Positions 57,288 through 64,000 of a DNA stretch of 64,000 nt are shown piece by piece (the first letter of the stretch is position 1; each line of letters begins with the position of its first letter). This DNA is from Anisodus tanguticus (lineage: Eukaryota > Streptophyta > Magnoliopsida > Solanales > Solanaceae). The notes beneath the pieces are model-generated. The model was not told where the DNA came from. It was given only the letters and a program-made list of their open reading frames with translations, and did not search any database. The stretch spans positions 13,790,970-13,854,969 of the forward strand of contig CM067546.1 of NCBI GenBank assembly GCA_034509755.1. Direction: 5' to 3'. The position numbers and the translations under genes are program-made.

Positions 57288-57570
57288 CTAACACTCTAGC
57301 AGAAGCCTTAGCAATCATACAAGCCTTAAAGTACATAAAGAATTCCCCTGCTGATAGAATCCTAATAGAGACTGATTCACTACTGTTAAAGAACATTGTA
57401 GAGAGAACATAGAATGTACCCTGGCAGATTGTTGGTATTATGGAGGAGATCTAAAGACTTATGAGAGGGAATATAGTGGTCATAAATCACATTTTTAGAG
57501 AGAGGAACAAGCTAGCTGATTACTTAGCTAATCAGGCTCTACATAAAGGTAGGGCTGTCTAATGGGGCGG
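57288..57570 (+). pseudogene. LINE-type RNase H, second half
   Basis: Picks up the interrupted frame with TLAEALAIIQALKYIKNS (the Glu region), then ILIETDSLLLKN (the second Asp) and RNKLADYLANQAL (the last Asp). Together with 50730-51203 it covers one RNase H domain. The flanking CTAAC duplications explain the split. Confidence 0.8.
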
Positions 57571-58506
57571 GGCGGGTCCAGACGGGACGGGGGAGAAGGT
57601 CGGGATTTGGGTTTCGGAGGGTTATGAGATCAAATATTCAAATAGATGTTATGAGATCAAGTTCTATCAAGGTACATGACATACAAATGAATGCACAAAA
57701 CCGAGTAGAATATTAATCAATCAACATTTTTAACTTAATTTGAACCAGTTATTCTAGCCAAGCATAGAGAGATACTATAACAATATTAATCTTCCCCTAT
57801 ATTCAACCTGTTACAAACATAAGATTCTTTAGCTTATAGTGATTAAAAAAATGAACCAGTTTTCATAAATGGCTTCAACTCATATTCCCCCTGTCAATAT
57901 GCATTTGCTTTCTTCCGGTTTAAGAATACCTCTTTCTTCTTTAACCCGAGTGATCAGAATTGTTGTTTATCTCATGTTATATGGTTTGAACAAGCTTTGT
58001 TCAAGTATTAGTTTAACTTTCTTTTTGTCACTCTCCCTTGCAAAACAATCAAAGGTTAGAATCAGGAACCCATGTCAGTTTGGTTCCTTTTTCCTTTTCA
58101 TCAAGGTTCCTTGACTCTTTCATGATCCATTCGATGGAGACACACAATGCCTTGATTTATGTACCAGTCCCATTCCTCTTGTCAATTTTGAAGAGTCTAT
58201 TTTCCATCTTTAGCTTCCTTATTTTGTATTCTCTGTTTACCAGACACTTGGTTATGTAATTTTTATTTTTGCCCTATAGACTGCAAAACACTTATTCTGC
58301 TAGTTCTCTTTTCAAGTTCTTTGGTTTTGGTTTGCGTACCGATGTGGATGAACCAGGTTGCTCTATCTTTTCTTTGAAAGAGAAGTTTTTCCTTTTCCCA
58401 TTTGTTCTCGCTAGTTTTGACATTTACTGTTTCATCCTTTAAACTGATCAACGGTACTAAGCACTCTTTCTGAACTTAAGTCTCGATATTTATCAATTAA
58501 TGAGAC
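57571..58506. other. No gene recognised; possible retroelement coiled-coil debris
   Basis: A short GC-rich patch (57563-57600) follows the LINE remnant. The minus strand of 58263-58451 encodes a charged, helix-like stretch (KDETVNVKTSENKWEKEK) that could be copia gag debris, but this is weak. Confidence 0.3.
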
Positions 58507-59206
58507 TATCACGATCTAAATCGTGGTCATGATGGCACCTACACTTATCCCATTGGTAGGCGAGTCATCCCCCGTTATAAGATATGATTTTCAAATAAGT
58601 GGAAATAAAACGTAGACAAGAATATCTTAAATATTAAAACGTTATAAATATTAGGAAATCAACAATACAAATCCCCAAAATCTAGTCTGAAAGGTACAAG
58701 AGCTCTAATAACAGTAGTTGAATACATGTCCTGTAGGAAAAAATGAACTATATGCCTGAATCAAAATAACATAAAGCAAATAAGAGTGGAGTCTAGGGGC
58801 CATTATAGCCATGTAGCTCACCCTGATAATCTCGATAACACTCCTCACTATCAGCCATGAGGTCTAGAACTGGAGCAAGGATCGGTATCTGCACCAAAAA
58901 GTACAACAATTGTAGTATAAGTAAAAACACATGTACTCGTAGGTATCGTAAGCCAACTAAAAGAAAGCACATATAATGAAAGTAAAGATTGAATCTAACA
59001 AATAATTCATAAACTCAACTACTACTTCCAATTATATTTACGAAATCATGGGCATTTAGAGACACTTAAGCATATAGATCATATAAGGGGAGAATTAATG
59101 CATATGTGATGAAATGTATGAAGAAATGAATTGACCAACATAAATAAACTAGTATACACATACTAGCGGTCATTCCATCTAGTCATGACTCATGGGGGAC
59201 TCGCGA

Positions 59207-61119
59207 TGTAACATTCCGTACTTTCGGGTCACGGTTTAAATCGCTAAGCGTATGTAAAATCGCTAGGCGTGTGTAAATAGACCCGAGCGTTGGGAAAATT
59301 TATGTTATATTTACGTATGCTAATAAATAGATAAGTATATAAAAGAGATTAGACCCCGAAATAATTTTGGACGTAACAAGTATGCCGACGGGGATCAAAA
59401 ATAAATTTGGTGTGTGCATGAAGGGGGTATGGACTAGTGTCATATCACGAAATTATGACATTGAGGATATGAAGGTTTTATAAGTCATCAAGATTTAATT
59501 GAATTGGGATCAAAAAATTAATTGTGTGTATAATTGATTAATTGTGGAATTGATTAATTATGTGGAGGGGAGACAAGTTTAGTGGAGGTGTCACGTGTTA
59601 ACAACCTAAAGTGACAAGTTAATAGGTTATTTAGGTGTCATTAAATAAGTCTGAAGAGGACATGTGTTAGGGGAAATATTATCTTGTCTCCTAACATAAA
59701 TTGAGATGAAGGCATTTGCTGGCAAACAAACCCCTTTTCACTAAAGCAAATCGTTGTTCACTATTTCTTTGTACGAAAATGAGACCCAACATGTCACTTT
59801 CAACTTTGCTTTAATTTTGGAAATGAGAGAGTACGAGAAGCAGTAGTTAAACATTCCCTATTTCATTTCACTTTGAAAGACAACTTTGCTCCTTTTCCTT
59901 TCTGTGGTTCCGTGATTATTCGGCCAAAAAATTCTATTTTGGGTTAAGGTTTTCTCCACTTATTAAGGTATGTTAAGGCAAATTATTTCTTTCTTTTGGT
60001 ATGTTTCATTTAACGAAATATAACCGTGATATTGCTCCATAATTTATTCTACTCTTAGAAGTTAAGAATATTCATATTATTTATTCCTATATTAAAAGCA
60101 TGTCTAAATATGCTCCTAAGTCCTTATTAAGGCATACAGAAAAGATGATAATATTTACGGCGTTAACCGAAGGTACAAGGAAATTATGTCATTTAGGATA
60201 TTTTATTGTGATTCATGCATTTTCATTTGCATTGCATTCATGTTTTACCCAAGATTGTATATTGGGGACGGAAAACGGGAAACGCAGACCACTTGATCAG
60301 TTAGGATATGATAATGATATAGCATGTGTGGCTTAATGAAGGAAGATGCCTGATTAAGGGCCAATATATATATATATATATATATATGTTGTGGGGAGGA
60401 AGATGCCATTGTGTGGCTAGTATATATGTATTTACCGCATTATGCATGACATTTAGACATATTTGTCCACAGAGGCCGACATGAAATGATGCCCATAGAG
60501 GATGTTATGGTAAGGAAAATGCCCAATGGGGCCGATGTATATGTATACCGTATTGTACATGACATTTAGGCATATGTATTTGGACCCTCAGAGATATGTA
60601 CTATTGGTTAGTTGTTTCTGTTTCAGTTGTTGTTATATCCCTGTTATACTATTGTTCATGCCGATATACTCAGTACATCAGTCGTACTGACGTCTCTTTT
60701 GTCAGGGGACGCTGCGTTTCATGCCCGCAGGTTCAATTAAAGAGGGTGACGGTTCACGCTAGTAGGTTGCTGGTTCAGCTGATATTGGAGCACTCTATTT
60801 GTTTCAGAGTTGCAGTAGGTCGTTGTATAGTATTTTTGCATCCGCATATGGGTATGGCGGGGTCCTATCCCGTCCTTGTGATGTCATGTATTCTTTAGAG
60901 GCTTGTAGACAGGTGTCCTGTGGTTAGTTGTCATGTGTGGCCTTGTCGGCCTTGGTATGTGTATGTATATATGAAAATTGGGTTTCTAGTTAAGATTTTC
61001 TATAATGTGTTTCGGCTTAGTCTGTATTTAATTATGATTAGGTGTTGGAGGTATGATTAGCAGTACCCGGTGGGTGGGATCCGGATGCCCATCACGGCCC
61101 TCCGGTTTGGATCATGACA
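59207..61119 (+). mobile_element. Probable solo LTR of a gypsy element
   Basis: TGTAACATTCCGTACTTTCG to ATCATGACA, 1.9 kb, flanked by CGCGA (59202-59206) and TGCGA (61120-61124), identical at four of five bases. No primer site, coding sequence or second LTR is present, so recombination between LTRs is likely. It contains a TA microsatellite at 60364-60388. Confidence 0.55.
60364..60388. repeat. TA microsatellite
   Basis: About twelve TA units inside the solo LTR. Confidence 0.85.
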
Positions 61120-62761
61120 TGCGAGGTCCAATGTTACGGCATGCAACCCGATCCATAATAAATACATATTACAGCCTGCACCCGATCCATAATTCATTGC
61201 ATATATGATAATCTCATTCTTACCTTCCTCTCAGACTTATACCATTGCATACCTCCACTTTTCATGAATCGTCCAAAGTTCATAAAGTATGACATGAATG
61301 CAACATGTATAATAACTCATGCCAACAATATCATATGTTTAAGTTATGGATGCATGACACTCACATTTTCAATCAATTATATTTCCATAATATATGAGAT
61401 GAAGTGCGATGAAGTAACTAAATCAGTCATGAAAAATATAAGTCAAATATGGCTCTCATGTCCGATATAAAAACAGTTATACCAACCTAAGTGGATTTAT
61501 CACCATAATCATGTTAGAATGCCTATCATGCAGTCCTCATCAATATAATATACTTTCAATAAATTCCCTAAAAAGATACATCGGTACCCACCTGAATGTT
61601 CATCTCAACTACTAAGGTGGGACCCTCTTTCACGCCCAATACCCATTCAACATTTATAAATAATATATATTCTCCCTTTAGAGTCTAAAAATAAACCGTA
61701 ACCTACCTCAAAAGTCAAACGGGAGCCACAAACAATCAAACTTGTGTTTTCCCCATCTGGAGCGCTTCCGAATGAACAAGGTATATCAATATAATCTACG
61801 TTAAATTATGAATCTAAGGACACCCATTGCTACACTTTAATTCAGAGCCAAAAATGAACCCAAAAAGTGATCTCGAGCCCACAGGACAAAACTAAAATTT
61901 TAATGTAGAAATAGTTTACCCACAGCCTAAGCAGTCATAATCTTGAAAATCATTGAAATCTAACCATAAATGGACCTTCAATTTCATAATTTAGACTAAA
62001 CTCACTTTTATGGAAAAACCCTTAATTCTAACTTGAAATCAGGGATGAAACCTCTAATTAATGAATGGAAACATGAGAAAATGATTAGATTAAGGTTAGA
62101 TCCTTTAACCCCAAGTCAAATATGTAAGAATGTCCTGGCCGACCTGTAGAGCACAAAATATGTAAATGGGAAATGAAGTTTGAGCTAGGATATTTTATTC
62201 ACTTCCAGGGGTTCTCGTGATTGCGAACCCCTTACTCAAAATTGTGAGCTTCACAAATGTGGAAACTCGTTCATAAATGCAGAACTACCCAGACCTGGCC
62301 CATGTCGTAATTGCGGGACCTACTTTAAAATTGAGGACCTCATAATTATGGAACAGACCTTGCAATTACGGACCTTGCAATTACAAGATTAACACCGCAA
62401 TTGTGATGACACCAGACATCAGCAAGAATTAGCCAACTCTCAAACTTCGATCCGACACCCGAAACTCATCCGAGACCTCCTGGAAACACACTAAATATGC
62501 TACTAGGCTATAATCAACGATACAAACTTAATCATGCACTCAAAATACTAATCTAACATCATTACAACACATTTTTCCACAAAACCACTTAATTTTCTCA
62601 ACTTTAAATCTTAAAGAAACAAGTACCCAAAATGCACATGAATGCCTTGGGACCCTAACCAAAGAGTCGACGAAGTCATAAATAACATTAAACCTAATAG
62701 AATTGACAAAACTCAAAAGCGAACACGTTTACCCAAAAGTCAACTTTTGGTCAAATCTTTC

Positions 62762-63955
62762 TGATGTAAGTATAGAGTGGTAAGTGAGGGTAAATGGGGC
62801 TGAGTTCGGTAGGGAACTAGTTGACGCGATAGTGGATGTAAAATAGGGGTTCTCGGGTTAGGAATTACTGCCGGGGATAGGTGGTGTTTTGGGACTGTTT
62901 CGGGTAGTTTGGTGAGGACTCGGGCTTAGATGCTTTGTGGGGTCCTTGAGGGTGTGTTGAGGGTTATAGTGGTGGTCGGGTTTCAGTGAGTATATGGTGT
63001 CAAGGCCACAGAATAAAACCTGGAACAGCGAGGTTCTCGGTTTATCGGCTACTTCCGGGCAGTGGGGATATGGGGCTATATCGGGTATTTATACAAGGAA
63101 TTTGGTCAAGGAATTTTATGGGAGGTTTTAGATAGGTTGAGGGTGATCTTAATAATTAAGGTTTGATTGTTGAATGGTGGTAAGGTGACGGAATAGAACT
63201 AAAATAGATAGGTTCTAGTAAAGTGTGTTATGTAGACAGTTTGTTGTTGTTAGGTTTGGACGGGCAGTTGGGGATAGTGTCGGGGGTTGGCCTTTATGGT
63301 GGATGTTTGTAAAGTGCTGTGGGATGTAGTTATGGAAATAATGAAGTGATTTGAATGAGGGATGAACACGGGATTCTAGGTGCAAACCTGGGTACAAACC
63401 AAGTGTTTGGACGGTCGATAAGTTAAGGATAATGACAAGGGGTTTTTAATGCCCAAGTCGACACCTTGATGGGGTGACCAATTTAACAATGTCTAGTCCG
63501 AGGTTGCTAAGTGCAATGCTCGTGAAAAATCCAAATGAGGGTGGTCGGAAAACCTTTTGATAGACCCTTATCCTCTTGGCTTGATCACTTCACACGGTCT
63601 TGTCACCTTTTTGGAGGACCTCTCGGCTTTGTCCTTTTATTACACGGTACATTAACTATTTCCTAATAGGAGCTAAGAGTTATTTACACATTACACTATG
63701 TGCTAAGGAGAACTCCAAGTTAAGCTAAGAATTAAAGATAAGCTAAAAGAAAATATGGTATTCGGCCAAGACCTACATCCAAAGCCGAAATAAAATGTTT
63801 CCTTCTTAAACCTTCACGTGATGTCGTTCATTCTACTCCATATTTCATCCCATTTGAGGCATTTATCCATAGGTATATGGTGAATTGTTGGCATCCTTGG
63901 AAAGCTACTTAACAACTCAAGTTGGGAGTTCAAGTCCATAGTCTTTCTTGCATCA
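62762..63955 (-). repeat. 3' LTR of a minus-strand gypsy element at the right edge
   Basis: Begins TGATGTAAG and ends CTTGCATCA, matching inverted ends. The minus strand immediately outside reads GAAGAAGGGGAGAT, a polypurine tract. G-rich on the plus strand in its first half, with loosely repeated segments near 63000-63090 and 63180-63290. The element body lies beyond the window. Confidence 0.55.
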
Positions 63956-63969
63956 ATCTCCCCTTCTTC
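63956..63969 (-). promoter_or_regulatory. Polypurine tract at the right-edge gypsy element
   Basis: Minus-strand GAAGAAGGGGAGAT next to the LTR start TGATGCAAG. Confidence 0.6.
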
Positions 63970-63998
63970 AAAAGAATTCGTCCTCGAATTCTCGCCAT
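63968..63998 (-). pseudogene. C-terminus of a gypsy polyprotein (partial, runs off the edge)
   Basis: The minus strand reads WREFEDEFF and then TGA (63968-63970), the usual acidic last residues of plant chromovirus-type polyproteins just before the polypurine tract. Only ten codons are visible; whether the rest is intact cannot be judged. Confidence 0.55.
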
Positions 63999-64000
63999 AT

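Larger units (their letters stand above)
58507..62761. repeat. Gypsy LTR-like repeat interrupted by a solo LTR
   Basis: Starts near TATCACGATCTAAATCGTGG, resembling the TGTCACGA start of Solanaceae gypsy LTRs. It continues across the solo LTR (59207-61119) with sequence typical of such LTRs (GCAACCCGATCCATAA near 61145, GTCAACTTTTGGTCAAA near 62740). No coding sequence. Outer limits are approximate. Confidence 0.45.

Noticed and set aside
57869..58114. Small plus-strand ORF of 81 aa
   Set aside because: No motif, and the opposite strand looks more like retroelement debris; probably chance.
1..64000. Endogenous pararetrovirus or other integrated virus
   Set aside because: All RT and integrase sequences are of copia or gypsy LTR-element type; no movement-protein or coat-protein-like segment was seen.
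1..64000. tRNA or rRNA genes
   Set aside because: No cloverleaf-compatible or rRNA-like sequence was recognised; primer-binding sites resemble only short tRNA ends.

Overview
The window is plant nuclear DNA: AT-rich, with GT-AG introns, Stowaway-type MITEs and several layers of nested, decayed LTR retrotransposons. I infer an asterid, most likely Solanaceae, from the style of the retroelement families and from the NPF gene; the sequence alone does not fix the species. There is one convincing host gene, a six-exon NRT1/PTR-family transporter of the NPF7.3 (NRT1.5) type at 45044-49938 on the plus strand, predicted at 597 aa. Everything else recognised is transposon or transposon-derived.

Layout. 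1-19195: a minus-strand Ty3/gypsy element of the Tat/Ogre kind that runs off the left edge. Reading right to left it has a 5' LTR, a primer-binding site, a DUF7745-like ORF1, gag, protease and the start of the reverse transcriptase. Its LTR is split by a minus-strand chromovirus-like gypsy element (about 9170-18102) that carries gag, protease, RT, RNase H, integrase and a chromodomain-like tail, all broken. 19196-20393: a minus-strand copia pol fragment into which the Ogre-like element inserted. 20380-24472: a plus-strand copia gag with a coiled-coil extension, followed by an acidic ORF ending in a domain like the putative plant transposon protein family. 24473-26874: a long gypsy LTR, minus orientation, containing a minisatellite. 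26875-27852: its polypurine tract, then a gag fragment and primer-binding site from a Tat-like element.

29738-41487: two nested copia elements. The outer one lost gag and its 5' internal region. Its left LTR was hit by an inner copia element (30171-36947), which has two LTRs, a 5-bp target duplication (GCTTA) and a nearly full but mutated gag-pol. The inner LTRs carry three tandem copies of a sequence identical to the plant snRNA upstream sequence element, followed by a TATA-like box, which is the most unusual signal in the window. They also carry a GC-rich hexanucleotide array that has changed length and content between the two LTRs.

41488-50300: the gene island. A Stowaway-like MITE ends about 175 bp upstream of the NPF gene's TATA box. 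Intron 1 holds two further MITEs and a 299-bp tandem duplication.

50730-57570: a LINE-type RNase H domain split by a minus-strand copia element (51204-57287, duplication CTAAC). 58507-64000: gypsy LTR material, including a probable solo LTR (59207-61119) and another LTR (62762-63955) whose element continues past the right edge. The window is therefore a stratified insertion record around one nitrate/potassium-transport gene.
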